From an uncultured Bacilli bacterium (GTDB lineage Bacteria > Bacillota_I > Bacilli_A > RF39 > UBA660), in assembly GCA_947629655.1 (NCBI GenBank), contig CANREL010000001.1:124001-188000 (forward strand): a stretch of 64,000 nt of DNA, read 5' to 3'. Both the position numbers and the translations under genes were made by a program. Shown piece after piece: positions 41,606-50,049 of this stretch; position 1 is the first letter of the stretch, and every line of letters begins with the position of its first letter. The notes beneath the pieces were generated by a model that saw only the letters and a list, made by a program, of their open reading frames with translations, searched no databases and had not been told where the DNA came from.

Positions 41606-42931
41606 ATGGAAATAGGAATTATATTACCAATATTTTCTTTACCGAGTAAATATGGTATAGGAGATTTTGGTTATGAAGCTTATGAATTTATAGATATTTT
41701 GAAAAAACATGATGTTAAGTATTGGGAGATATTACCCATTAATGAGGGAGGAATAAGTCCTTATTCACCAATTAGTTATTATGCTTTAAATAAAAATTTT
41801 ATCTCTTTGGACAAACTAAAAGATATGGGTCTTCTAAGTGAAGTTTTAGAAAAAGAAAAAAAGACAAGAATTAAATATGATAATTATAAAGAGAAGTATT
41901 ATCTAGAAGCTTTTGATAACTTTAAAGAAGATAATGGCTTTAGAGATTTTATTAGAAATGAAAAAATAGTAGAGTTTGCCAAATATATGAGTGATAAAGA
42001 GGGAAAAAAAGAAAAATATTATTTGTTTTTACAGTATATTTTAGATAAACAATGGAATGAACTAAAACAATATGCTCACGATAATGGCGTTAAAATAATT
42101 GGAGATATGCCCATATATCCTGATTTTGATTCCTGTGAAGTAAAGAATAATCCAGAGTGTTATCAATTAGAAAATGGTAAAATGGAATACGTCTCAGGTG
42201 CTTCCCCAGATTATTTTAATGAAGAAGGTCAAAAATGGGGACATCCTTTATATAATTTTGATTACATGGAAAAGAATAATTTTGCTTATTTGTTAGAGAG
42301 ATATCAAGAATTTTTAAATAGATATGATGTCATTAGAATAGATCATTTTAGAGCTTTTGATACTTATTATAAAATACCAATTAATAAAAGTGCTAAAGAT
42401 GGTTGGTATGTTTTAGGACCTGGATTTAAGTTCTTTGATGAATTATTTAAAATGACGACATGGGATAGATTTATTGTTGAAGATTTAGGAGACATTAGAA
42501 AAGAGACAGAGAATTTGCGAGATAAATACAATTTTACCAAAATGAAAATCTTACAATATACATTAGATCCATTAAATAAAGTAGATAATTATGATGATAA
42601 ACGTAATATGGTTTTTTATACAGGAAATCATGATAATAATACAATTGTAGGTTGGTTTAATGGCTTATCTAAAGTTGAAAAGGGTAGATTAAAAGAATTT
42701 TTAAAGGAACATGGTTGTGAAGATGAAAAGATAAATTATGCTTTAATAAAATATGTTTTAAAAAGTAAAGCCCGTTTAGTAATCTTTCCGGTTCAAGATA
42801 TTATTGGCTTAGATGAAAATAGTCGTATCAATTTACCTGGTTATACTTTGGATGATAACTGGTCTTGGGAATTGTTAGATTTTGATGATTTTAAAAAGAA
42901 TATGGATGCAGTGAGTAAATGGTGGAATTAA
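41606..42931 (+). CDS. malQ: 4-alpha-glucanotransferase (amylomaltase)
   Basis: Glycoside hydrolase family 77 enzyme of 441 residues that transfers alpha-1,4-glucan chains between maltodextrins. It opens with LPIFSLPSKYGIGDFGYEAY and carries IGDMPIYPDFDSCEV. The nucleophile Asp is in RIDHFRAF (near 246), the acid/base Glu in VEDLGDI (near 292) and the third Asp in GNHDNN (near 343). It is about 50 residues shorter than the usual 490-500, mostly at insertion loops and the N-terminal subdomain. No glycogen or maltose uptake genes lie beside it. It has its own promoter and terminator, so it is monocistronic. Confidence 0.92.
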   Translation: MEIGIILPIFSLPSKYGIGDFGYEAYEFIDILKKHDVKYWEILPINEGGISPYSPISYYALNKNFISLDKLKDMGLLSEVLEKEKKTRIKYDNYKEKYYLEAFDNFKEDNGFRDFIRNEKIVEFAKYMSDKEGKKEKYYLFLQYILDKQWNELKQYAHDNGVKIIGDMPIYPDFDSCEVKNNPECYQLENGKMEYVSGASPDYFNEEGQKWGHPLYNFDYMEKNNFAYLLERYQEFLNRYDVIRIDHFRAFDTYYKIPINKSAKDGWYVLGPGFKFFDELFKMTTWDRFIVEDLGDIRKETENLRDKYNFTKMKILQYTLDPLNKVDNYDDKRNMVFYTGNHDNNTIVGWFNGLSKVEKGRLKEFLKEHGCEDEKINYALIKYVLKSKARLVIFPVQDIIGLDENSRINLPGYTLDDNWSWELLDFDDFKKNMDAVSKWWN

Positions 42932-42963
42932 TAATTGATTAATCATAAAAAAGTTATTAATGG

Positions 42964-42993
42964 GACTGAGAATTAAAAGAACTCAGTCTTTTT
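42964..42993 (+). terminator. Terminator after malQ
   Basis: GACTGAG/CTCAGTC stem with an 11-base loop and a T run. Confidence 0.8.
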
Positions 42994-43141
42994 CTAAAAA
43001 ATAGGAACTTGATATTGGCTTGACAAACTAAAATGCGGAGTTACTTTTTCGCAAGTTTTACAAAAAATGCGTAAGTTGATGGAAAGATTTACTAATTATT
43101 TACAAAAAAAGTAAAAAAATCTTTTAACATATATTAATTTT

Positions 43142-43150
43142 TGCTATAAT
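43142..43150 (+). promoter_or_regulatory. Extended -10 promoter of the kinase-Smr-surface protein operon
   Basis: TGCTATAAT 16-22 bases ahead of the kinase start. Confidence 0.6.
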
Positions 43151-43165
43151 AAAATAAAAGGTGAT

Positions 43166-44080
43166 ATGGGTATGAAAATAATGTGTATTGGTAACGCAGC
43201 TTATGACGTTACATTGCCTATTGATCATTTTCCAATAGAGAATAAAAAGACAAGGTTAGAAAAAGGAAGAGTTGAATGTGGAGGCGGAAGTGCTTCCAAT
43301 TGTGCTTACTTGCTTGCAAAGTGGGGGATGGAAACCTACTTTGGTGGTGTGGTTGGTGATGATTACTATGGCGATAGGATTAAGGAAGAATTTGAAAAAA
43401 TTGGAGTTAATACGAAGTATTTAGAAAAGAAACACGGTGTGCCAACAACTAGCAGTTTTATAATTGCCAATACTTCAACTGGTACACGAACAATCTTGAC
43501 TTGTAAAGATAAAAAAGTTGTCATGTCGCAAAGAGAAATTGATGATGAGTTCGATATCATATTACTAGATGGTTATGAAAGAGATTTTGCCATTGATGTG
43601 ATGAAAAAGAATCCTAAAGCAATTAAAATTATTGATGCTGGTTCATTGCGTGAGAATACAGTTGAACTTGCACATATGGTCGATTACATAGTTTGTTCCA
43701 AAGATTTTGCTGAAGAGTACACTGGTAAAAAAGTTGACTATAACGATATGAAAACATTAATTGAAATATATGATGAACTAAAAAAAGATTTTACTCAAAA
43801 GATTGTTATAACATTAGAAGATAAAGGATGTTTCACATATGAAGATGGTTATAAGATGGTTCCAAGTATCAAAGTTAATCCCCTTGATTCAACTGGAGCC
43901 GGCGATATATACCATGGAGCATTTACATACTGTATCGCTAATGATTATGATATAATTACAACTATGAAGATGTCTAATATAGCGGGCGCTTTATCAGTTA
44001 CTAAGGTTGGTGGAAGATTTTCAATTTTTTCTTTAGAAGAGGTGAAGAAAAAATATGATGAGCTTACTGCATCGCAGTAA
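43166..44080 (+). CDS. PfkB-family sugar kinase
   Basis: Ribokinase-fold carbohydrate kinase of 304 residues. The first PfkB signature region VECGGGSASNCAYLLAKWG and the second, DSTGAGDIYHGAF with the catalytic Asp, are both clear. The sugar (ribose, fructose 1-phosphate, 2-keto-3-deoxygluconate or other) cannot be read from sequence, and no transporter or isomerase lies beside it. Two in-frame ATGs are possible (43166 and 43172); the second gives better spacing from AAGGTGAT. The Smr gene overlaps its end by 26 bases, so the next genes are probably on the same transcript. Confidence 0.85.
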   Translation: MGMKIMCIGNAAYDVTLPIDHFPIENKKTRLEKGRVECGGGSASNCAYLLAKWGMETYFGGVVGDDYYGDRIKEEFEKIGVNTKYLEKKHGVPTTSSFIIANTSTGTRTILTCKDKKVVMSQREIDDEFDIILLDGYERDFAIDVMKKNPKAIKIIDAGSLRENTVELAHMVDYIVCSKDFAEEYTGKKVDYNDMKTLIEIYDELKKDFTQKIVITLEDKGCFTYEDGYKMVPSIKVNPLDSTGAGDIYHGAFTYCIANDYDIITTMKMSNIAGALSVTKVGGRFSIFSLEEVKKKYDELTASQ

Positions 44081-44378
44081 CATGCCTGAATTGGATTTAC
44101 ATGGTGAGACACGAGACACGGCCAGAGTTCTTGTGAAAGAATTTCTAAACGATAACTATAAAATGCGAATATTTGAAGTAGCTATAGTTCATGGAATAGG
44201 AGAAGGAATATTAAAAAAGGAAGTGCATAAAGTGCTAAAAGAAAGTAAAATCGTTCAAGAATTTGGACTAGACAATTTTAACAGTGGTTGCACACTGGTT
44301 AAATTGGATGAATCTATTGACAAAAATGCGAAAAAAGCGTATAATATGCAGCATAACTCAAAGGGGGAAAGAGTATAA
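44055..44378 (+). CDS. Stand-alone Smr-domain protein
   Basis: Protein of 107 residues consisting almost entirely of a Smr (small MutS-related) domain. It has the LDLHGETRDTA motif that usually carries the metal- or nucleic-acid-contacting Asp-x-His, and IVHGIGEGILKKEVHKVL, the HGxGxG part of the fold. No MutS2 body is attached. Smr domains act as nucleases on DNA or RNA, and ribosome-collision cleavage is known for some. The ATG at 44055 follows GAAGAGGTGAAG inside the kinase gene; an internal ATG at 44082 lacks a ribosome site. Its stop overlaps the start of the next gene (TAATG). Confidence 0.85.
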   Translation: MMSLLHRSNMPELDLHGETRDTARVLVKEFLNDNYKMRIFEVAIVHGIGEGILKKEVHKVLKESKIVQEFGLDNFNSGCTLVKLDESIDKNAKKAYNMQHNSKGERV

Positions 44379-46726
44379 TGTATTCAGACGATGAAGAAAA
44401 AAGAGGATTTCCTATTAGGGATTTCCTATTACGATTAGTTCTAATCATAATTTTTGTTCTATTACTTATGTGGTTATTGCCTACAAAAACTATCAACAAT
44501 GGTAGCAATGTAGATCTATCACCATTGACTAATAGAATATTCAATGCAAATATTCAGGAGATGAAAGAGGCAGCTATTCCTTATTTCACGACTGAAAGAT
44601 TGCCAAAAAATGTTGGTGATGAGGTTAAGTTGACATTACAAGAAATGTTAGACTTAAAATTGTTATTACCATTCACTGACAAAAACGGTGATACATGTGA
44701 CACTAAAAATTCATATGTAACAGTTACAAAAGAAGAAAATGAATATATCTTGAAGGTATATTTGAAATGTAATGATGATGAAGATTACATTTTAGTACAT
44801 ATCGGATGTTATTCATACTGTACAACTGAAAATGGTGTTTGTGAAAAAGAAGAACAAAAACCTGCAACTTCTACAAAACCTACAACTTCACCACAAACTA
44901 CGACACCAAAAGGACCAAGTTGTGTACTTGAAATTGCTTCTGGTGCAAAAGGTGAAAATGGTTGGTACGTTGGAAATGTAAAAGTTCGTTTCAAGAGTAA
45001 GACGACAACTAGTGCTGGTGCTAAGATAACCAAGTTTGGTATATCGACATCATCAACGGCAACTTATAACGGAAATAGCGCTATTACAGTTTCTAAAGAT
45101 GGTACTACAAGAGTATATGGTTATGTAACTGACTCAAATGGTAAGACTGCTGTATGTAGTATTACTGTTAAGAAAGATACAGTAGATCCAACTTGTTCAA
45201 TCACAGTATTGAGTGGTACTAAGAAAGCAAACGGAAGTTATGTAGGTACTGTAAAAGTAGGATTCTCAAGTAGAACAGATGCTACTAGTGGAGTACTTGC
45301 TTATGGTATGGATATTACTTCAGCACCTAACTATAACAGCCGTACAAGTTATTCTGTTTCAAAAATAGGAACGACAACAGTATACGGTTATGTTAAAGAT
45401 AAAGCCGGTCATACAAAAGTATGTTCAACGAGTGTTAAAGTTGAAGAAGGCGACAAGGGTGTAATTTCAAATCCAAGTTGTACTTTGGAAATTAAATCAG
45501 GAACATTAGGAAATAATGGTTGGTATCGTAGCGATGTCAACATTGGATTTAAATCTAAGTCTAGTAACAATGGTGCAACAATTGTTTCTTGGGGACTTGG
45601 AACGAGTGAAAATTATAACAAAGCTAATAGTTATGTTGTAAATAAAGATGGTTCATATGTTGTCAAAGGTTGGGTAAAAGACAGCAATGGATACACTGCA
45701 ATGTGTAGTATAACTGTTAAACGTGATGCAACTAAGCCAAGTTGTTCATTAGGTGTAACAAGTGGTACTAAGAATTCTGATGGAAGCTATTCAAGCAACG
45801 TTACTGTTGGATGGAAGTCAAGATCAGATGCAATGAGTGGTGTTGATGTATACGGAATAGGAAAATCAACAACTTACTCTAACAATACAAGTTATACAAT
45901 TACAACAACTGGTAAACATACAATTTATGGTTATATTAAAGATAAAGCTGGTAATACAAATGTATGTAGTATAACAGTTGAAAAGAAAACACAAACTTAT
46001 GAATATCAATATAAGAAAGACTTCGCTGCTACATATGGAGCTTGGTCAGCATGGAAGACTAGCCAATATGATTGTAGTAAACCACCAGCATTTACTAAGA
46101 ATAGTACTTATGAATCTGAAGATTTAGGTTCATCTCAAGAAATTTCTGGTTATACTTACAAAGTTGGAAAATCAATTCATGCAACACAAGTAAAACAAAC
46201 TGGTGTAGTTAGTGAAAAAGCTTGTAGTGGATGGACGTATTACAGAACTTCAACAACTTCTACTAAGACATATGCAATTAAAGTTGCAGAAGATTGGAAA
46301 TACGTAGGATTAGTTAGTTTATCTGCTCCTCCAACTGATACTTTATCAACAAAATATGTATTCGTTGGTATGGACTGGGATAGATGTGGAAGTAAATGTA
46401 CTACTACTCCTTACACGACATGGAAGAAATACACAAGAAGTGTATCTACTAGAACAGCAACTGACACAATCACAACAGGAAGCAATGTATCAGTAAAATG
46501 TACTTCTTATGAAACAAAAAATACGATTTTATTCTCAACATATGATGTAATCGTAGGTTACGAAAAAGAAAGAACTATTAATTATAAGAAAGTATGTTCT
46601 TATAGATATAGAAGTCGTACAATTACTAAAGAAGCTTATACAGACTATAAGTGGAGTTACTATAACGATCAAAAATTATTAAATGATGGTTATAAGATGA
46701 CTGGTAATAAGAGATTAACTAATTAG
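44378..46726 (+). CDS. Membrane-anchored surface protein with four Cys-bounded Ig-like repeats
   Basis: Protein of 782 residues. A short cytoplasmic start (MYSDDEEKRG) precedes one transmembrane helix (about 17-36), then an exported part. After a Pro/Thr-rich linker (about 160-180) come four tandem repeats of about 88-95 residues beginning at roughly 182, 273, 368 and 456. Each starts with Cys (CSITV-like) and has NGSY-VGTVKVGFSSR, a Gly-Thr turn, and VYGYVKDKAGHT then Cys near its end. This looks like a bacterial Ig-like fold with one possible disulphide per repeat. A C-terminal region (about 540-782) is rich in Tyr, Trp, Thr and Cys, with a WSAWKTSQYDC element. No sortase signal. Role unknown; adhesion or envelope structure is inference. 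Confidence 0.75.
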   Translation: MYSDDEEKRGFPIRDFLLRLVLIIIFVLLLMWLLPTKTINNGSNVDLSPLTNRIFNANIQEMKEAAIPYFTTERLPKNVGDEVKLTLQEMLDLKLLLPFTDKNGDTCDTKNSYVTVTKEENEYILKVYLKCNDDEDYILVHIGCYSYCTTENGVCEKEEQKPATSTKPTTSPQTTTPKGPSCVLEIASGAKGENGWYVGNVKVRFKSKTTTSAGAKITKFGISTSSTATYNGNSAITVSKDGTTRVYGYVTDSNGKTAVCSITVKKDTVDPTCSITVLSGTKKANGSYVGTVKVGFSSRTDATSGVLAYGMDITSAPNYNSRTSYSVSKIGTTTVYGYVKDKAGHTKVCSTSVKVEEGDKGVISNPSCTLEIKSGTLGNNGWYRSDVNIGFKSKSSNNGATIVSWGLGTSENYNKANSYVVNKDGSYVVKGWVKDSNGYTAMCSITVKRDATKPSCSLGVTSGTKNSDGSYSSNVTVGWKSRSDAMSGVDVYGIGKSTTYSNNTSYTITTTGKHTIYGYIKDKAGNTNVCSITVEKKTQTYEYQYKKDFAATYGAWSAWKTSQYDCSKPPAFTKNSTYESEDLGSSQEISGYTYKVGKSIHATQVKQTGVVSEKACSGWTYYRTSTTSTKTYAIKVAEDWKYVGLVSLSAPPTDTLSTKYVFVGMDWDRCGSKCTTTPYTTWKKYTRSVSTRTATDTITTGSNVSVKCTSYETKNTILFSTYDVIVGYEKERTINYKKVCSYRYRSRTITKEAYTDYKWSYYNDQKLLNDGYKMTGNKRLTN
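44921..45990 (+). repeat. Four tandem repeats encoding Ig-like domains
   Basis: Units start near 44921, 45194, 45479 and 45743, about 264-285 bases each. They are diverged in DNA but keep the encoded frame of paired Cys, aromatic and Gly positions. Units 1 and 3 resemble each other (CVLEIASGA / CTLEIKSGT; GWVKDSNGY-type ends), as do units 2 and 4 (DATSGV / DAMSGV; KDKAG), suggesting duplication of a two-domain block. Confidence 0.75.
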
Positions 46727-46745
46727 TTAGGATGGTGAATTTAGT

Positions 46746-49700
46746 ATGAATATGGATAGAATTAAAAGAATAATTCAAATTGGTACTGTCGAAAATGATC
46801 AATGGACAACTGATGGTGATGTTCTAGTTTTCTTCGAAGATGAATCTAAAACTCCTGTCAGAGTACCATCTGAAGACGGATATCAAGTCTATGAAGAATA
46901 TGCTAGACAAAATAATTTAACTGGTGATTTAGATGAAATCATAGTATCTATGGATGATGAAGCCTTAGGTATTGCTGATAAAAATAATCAAGAAGAATTA
47001 GATGCTGCTATGGCTGAATTCGAAAATGCTCGCCGTAGAGCAGAAGAATTACAAAGACAACGTGGTGGAGAAGGAGTTGGAGCTATTCCAATTCCTACTC
47101 CAATTCCAACTGGTCCAGTAACTGGTAACGGTTCAGGTGACAACAATGGTGATGGAAACGATGGAAATAATGCTTCTGATACTGATGAAGAAGAAGAGGA
47201 AGAAGATTATGGAGAGAATTTAGAAACTCCTATTGTTGCTAGAAGAAATCTTGGTAAAAAAGTTGTTGGTGGTATTTTAGCTGCTGCTGCTGCTCTTGGA
47301 GCTGGTTATACAATTTCTCAAATGGTTACTAACCAAACTGAAAAGACCCAAGATGTCGATGATGATCAAGATAAAGATCAAGATATGACAATTGACTTCG
47401 ATACAGCAACATTTAGTGAACTTATGGATTCTATGGAAGATGATGATGCAAGAAAGATTGTTGCTCAAGATGCTATGGAATTAGTTCAAACTTTCCATAA
47501 TGAAACACATAAAGATGGTAACTTTAGATTAGTTGAAGATCAAGAAACATATCTAGATTTATCTTATGAAGAAGCTGTTGTATTATCAACTTTTGCTAAT
47601 TACAATACTCCAGAAGATTTGTATCAAATCTTAGGTACATATGATATAACTTCTGAAACAGCTCAAGATTTATTAGAATCAGCAAGAGCTAAGTTAACTA
47701 CATATTATATGAATGCTGTTGAACCTAGTGGTTTAGCTGAATTGTTCCACAGTGAAGAAGACAGAGCATTCTTCCAAAACTTCGAGAGTGAGGTTATTGC
47801 ATTTAATGTAGAACATTCTACTGCTGCTTCTGATCAAGTTATCAGAGATGTATATTATAATTACATTCTTGATGGTGCAACAAATGCTACAAATGTTAAT
47901 CCAATGGCTAAGTTATTAGCATTTGATACTGTTAATGGTGGATTGAATTTAGTTGAATCTGCATCAACAGAACATACACAATTCTTACAATTCCATGGTA
48001 TGGGAGAAGAAGAAGAAACAAAATATTACATTGAAAATGTTAAACATTTAGACTACTCTTCAATGAGTGAAGAACAAAGAGCAGGATATAGAGAGGAAAT
48101 TATCGAAAGTAATACAGCACTACTTGATTTATTATCAACTGGTGAAGTTATGAATGAAGATAATTCAACTCAAGAAGAACGTGATGCTTCATGGAGTATT
48201 ACTGAACTAGTCGATAGAATGGGATTATGTAATGAAGTTAATGACGAAATTACTGAAAAAATTCAATCTCTTAAAACTGCATCTGCTAATGATTCAGCAG
48301 TTAACCAAGTTCAAATTGCTAATATAAATCAAAATGTTTATAATTCTTTAGTAGAAACTGGTGAAGATGATTTAGCTAATCGTGTTCTTGCTGCTAATGG
48401 TAGCGTATTATCTGACGAATTGTTAGGTGAAATTCGTGCTGCAAATAGTGATGCTGCAAAATCAGTTGAAAATTATGAAAAGAGTGTATCTGTTGTCAAT
48501 GACGAGAATCGTCCAACAATGCAACAAATTGTAAATGCTGCACATAGATATACTGCTTTATTAGACCATTATGCTGGTGATAGTAAAGATATCGCAATGT
48601 TAATCAACAATAGAAGACATACAGAAATCATGCATGTAGCTGGAGAAAATGGATATCTTGGAACAGATGAAGATGGTATTCCAATATATGATGCTTCTGT
48701 ACTAGATGGCATGACTGATGAAGAAATTGATGATTTTATCATTGAAAATGGTGAAGTAATTGATGAACATACAGATGAAACTACTGAAGAAGTAGATTAT
48801 GATGATTTAACACCTGAAGAAAAAGAAGAAGTAGATGAACAAAAGAATATTCAAGAAGCGCAATTATCAAAAGATAATGCTAGTGCTCAAGGTCAAATAG
48901 CTGCTAATGCTAATGCTAACTCAAACTTCTATGCATTTAGTAACGGTGTAGTAACTAATGATCTAAATGGTGAAACATATGATTTGAATTCTATGACTTT
49001 CGTTAATGGTGTAGCATATGCATATGCATTTAATGGTGCTGTTCCAACAACTGGTGATTCTCAGATTCAAAATGCTGCTGAAGTTGCTGCTGAAAATTAT
49101 TTGAATGGTATATCAGCAGAGCAACAAGAAGCAATTGCAAATGGTATGGGAACAGATTGGGCAAGTGCTCGTGCACAATTAAAACAATGTTTTAAAGATG
49201 GTTACTTTGCTCAAATGGAAAATGAAATTTCAACAGCTATCGCAACTGGTGAAGACATGAAACGTGCTAACGATGAAATGAGAAAAGAAATAGAAGAATT
49301 AAATAAACAAGAAGAAGAGAAACAACAAGAAGAGCAACAAGATGACCAACAAGAACAACCATCTGAAGATGAAAATCAAAATGAAGATGAAAATCAAGAT
49401 GATCAACAACAAACTCAAGATGATGAGTATGGTGACGTAGAACAAGGTGAAACAGAACCAACAGCTCCATCTGAAGAAAATCAAAATGAAACAGGTCAAG
49501 GAGAAGATACTCCAGCACCTGCTCCAGATGAAAGTACAGATGACTCAACTCAAAATGATACAACAGATCCATCTGATGAAGAATATGACGATAATATCGG
49601 AGAGCATTTTGAAGATGGTGAAGTATTAATTGAAGATGCTTCTGGAAATGATTTAAGAGAAGATGAAGAAATCTCTGAACCAGGTCCTGTTGAACCAGTT

Positions 49701-49967
49701 GAAGATGTTCAAGAAGAAACTCAACCTGCTGCCGCTCCAGTTGAAGAAGCTGCTCCAGTAGCTGAAGAAGTTCAAGTTACTGAACCTGTTAAAGTAGAGG
49801 AAGCTCCTCAAACTCAAGAGGAAACTCAACCTGCCGCTGCTCCAGTTGAAGAACAAAAATCTGAAGAAGAGGCACTTAACGATGCAGTTGCTCAAGCTTA
49901 TGAAGAGTACTTAGCTCAACAAGAAGCAGCTGCTGAAAATGAGACAGAATCTATTAAAACTATGTAA
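46746..49967 (+). CDS. Large acidic membrane-anchored protein, unknown
   Basis: Protein of 1073 residues. A cytoplasmic N-terminal part (about 1-110, including a coiled-coil-like Glu/Arg stretch) is followed by a Pro/Gly/Asn/Asp linker and an acidic run. One transmembrane helix of Gly/Ala/Ile type lies at about 170-190 (KKVVGGILAAAAALGAGY). The exported part is a long, mostly helical Asp/Glu/Asn-rich region (about 200-840), then a low-complexity Glu/Gln/Pro/Ala tail (about 845-1073) with a duplicated EETQPAAAPVEE unit. There are no LPXTG, LysM or enzyme motifs. It follows the Ig-repeat protein by 19 bases and ends at a terminator, so the two are co-expressed and may form one surface complex (inference). 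Confidence 0.75.
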   Translation: MNMDRIKRIIQIGTVENDQWTTDGDVLVFFEDESKTPVRVPSEDGYQVYEEYARQNNLTGDLDEIIVSMDDEALGIADKNNQEELDAAMAEFENARRRAEELQRQRGGEGVGAIPIPTPIPTGPVTGNGSGDNNGDGNDGNNASDTDEEEEEEDYGENLETPIVARRNLGKKVVGGILAAAAALGAGYTISQMVTNQTEKTQDVDDDQDKDQDMTIDFDTATFSELMDSMEDDDARKIVAQDAMELVQTFHNETHKDGNFRLVEDQETYLDLSYEEAVVLSTFANYNTPEDLYQILGTYDITSETAQDLLESARAKLTTYYMNAVEPSGLAELFHSEEDRAFFQNFESEVIAFNVEHSTAASDQVIRDVYYNYILDGATNATNVNPMAKLLAFDTVNGGLNLVESASTEHTQFLQFHGMGEEEETKYYIENVKHLDYSSMSEEQRAGYREEIIESNTALLDLLSTGEVMNEDNSTQEERDASWSITELVDRMGLCNEVNDEITEKIQSLKTASANDSAVNQVQIANINQNVYNSLVETGEDDLANRVLAANGSVLSDELLGEIRAANSDAAKSVENYEKSVSVVNDENRPTMQQIVNAAHRYTALLDHYAGDSKDIAMLINNRRHTEIMHVAGENGYLGTDEDGIPIYDASVLDGMTDEEIDDFIIENGEVIDEHTDETTEEVDYDDLTPEEKEEVDEQKNIQEAQLSKDNASAQGQIAANANANSNFYAFSNGVVTNDLNGETYDLNSMTFVNGVAYAYAFNGAVPTTGDSQIQNAAEVAAENYLNGISAEQQEAIANGMGTDWASARAQLKQCFKDGYFAQMENEISTAIATGEDMKRANDEMRKEIEELNKQEEEKQQEEQQDDQQEQPSEDENQNEDENQDDQQQTQDDEYGDVEQGETEPTAPSEENQNETGQGEDTPAPAPDESTDDSTQNDTTDPSDEEYDDNIGEHFEDGEVLIEDASGNDLREDEEISEPGPVEPVEDVQEETQPAAAPVEEAAPVAEEVQVTEPVKVEEAPQTQEETQPAAAPVEEQKSEEEALNDAVAQAYEEYLAQQEAAAENETESIKTM
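49713..49853 (+). repeat. Direct repeat in the tail of the acidic surface protein
   Basis: Two 36-base copies (49713-49748 and 49818-49853), 105 bases apart, encode EETQPAAAPVEE and differ only at synonymous positions. They lie in an otherwise Glu/Pro/Val-rich tail. Confidence 0.7.
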
Positions 49968-49976
49968 TTAGTGTAA

Positions 49977-50003
49977 AAGAAGGATTAGTTCCTTCTTTTT
50001 TTT
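49977..50003 (+). terminator. Terminator after the acidic surface protein
   Basis: AAGAAGGA/TCCTTCTT stem with a 5-base loop and eight T. Confidence 0.9.
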
Positions 50004-50022
50004 GGCTTGCTGCATATAATTA

Positions 50023-50031
50023 TGGTATAAT
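50023..50031 (+). promoter_or_regulatory. Extended -10 promoter of murG
   Basis: TGGTATAAT 18 bases ahead of the murG start codon. Confidence 0.6.
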
Positions 50032-50049
50032 TGTGATAGGAGTGATAAT

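Larger units (their letters stand above)
42932..43165. other. Intergenic stretch between malQ and the sugar kinase
   Basis: AT-rich gap of 234 bases. It contains the malQ terminator near its start and an extended -10 promoter at its end. The middle, including an imperfect repeat around ATGCGGAGTTAC and ATGCGTAAGTTG, has no reading frame of note and no clear RNA fold. Confidence 0.5.

Noticed and set aside
43020-43100. Imperfect repeat of ATGCGGAGTTAC and ATGCGTAAGTTG as a small operator or RNA
   Set aside because: The arms are too short and diverged, no stable fold is seen, and the gap has a plain AT-rich character.
49267-49572. His/Leu-rich antisense frame within the acidic surface protein
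   Set aside because: It is the reverse complement of Gln/Glu codon repeats and does not resemble a protein.
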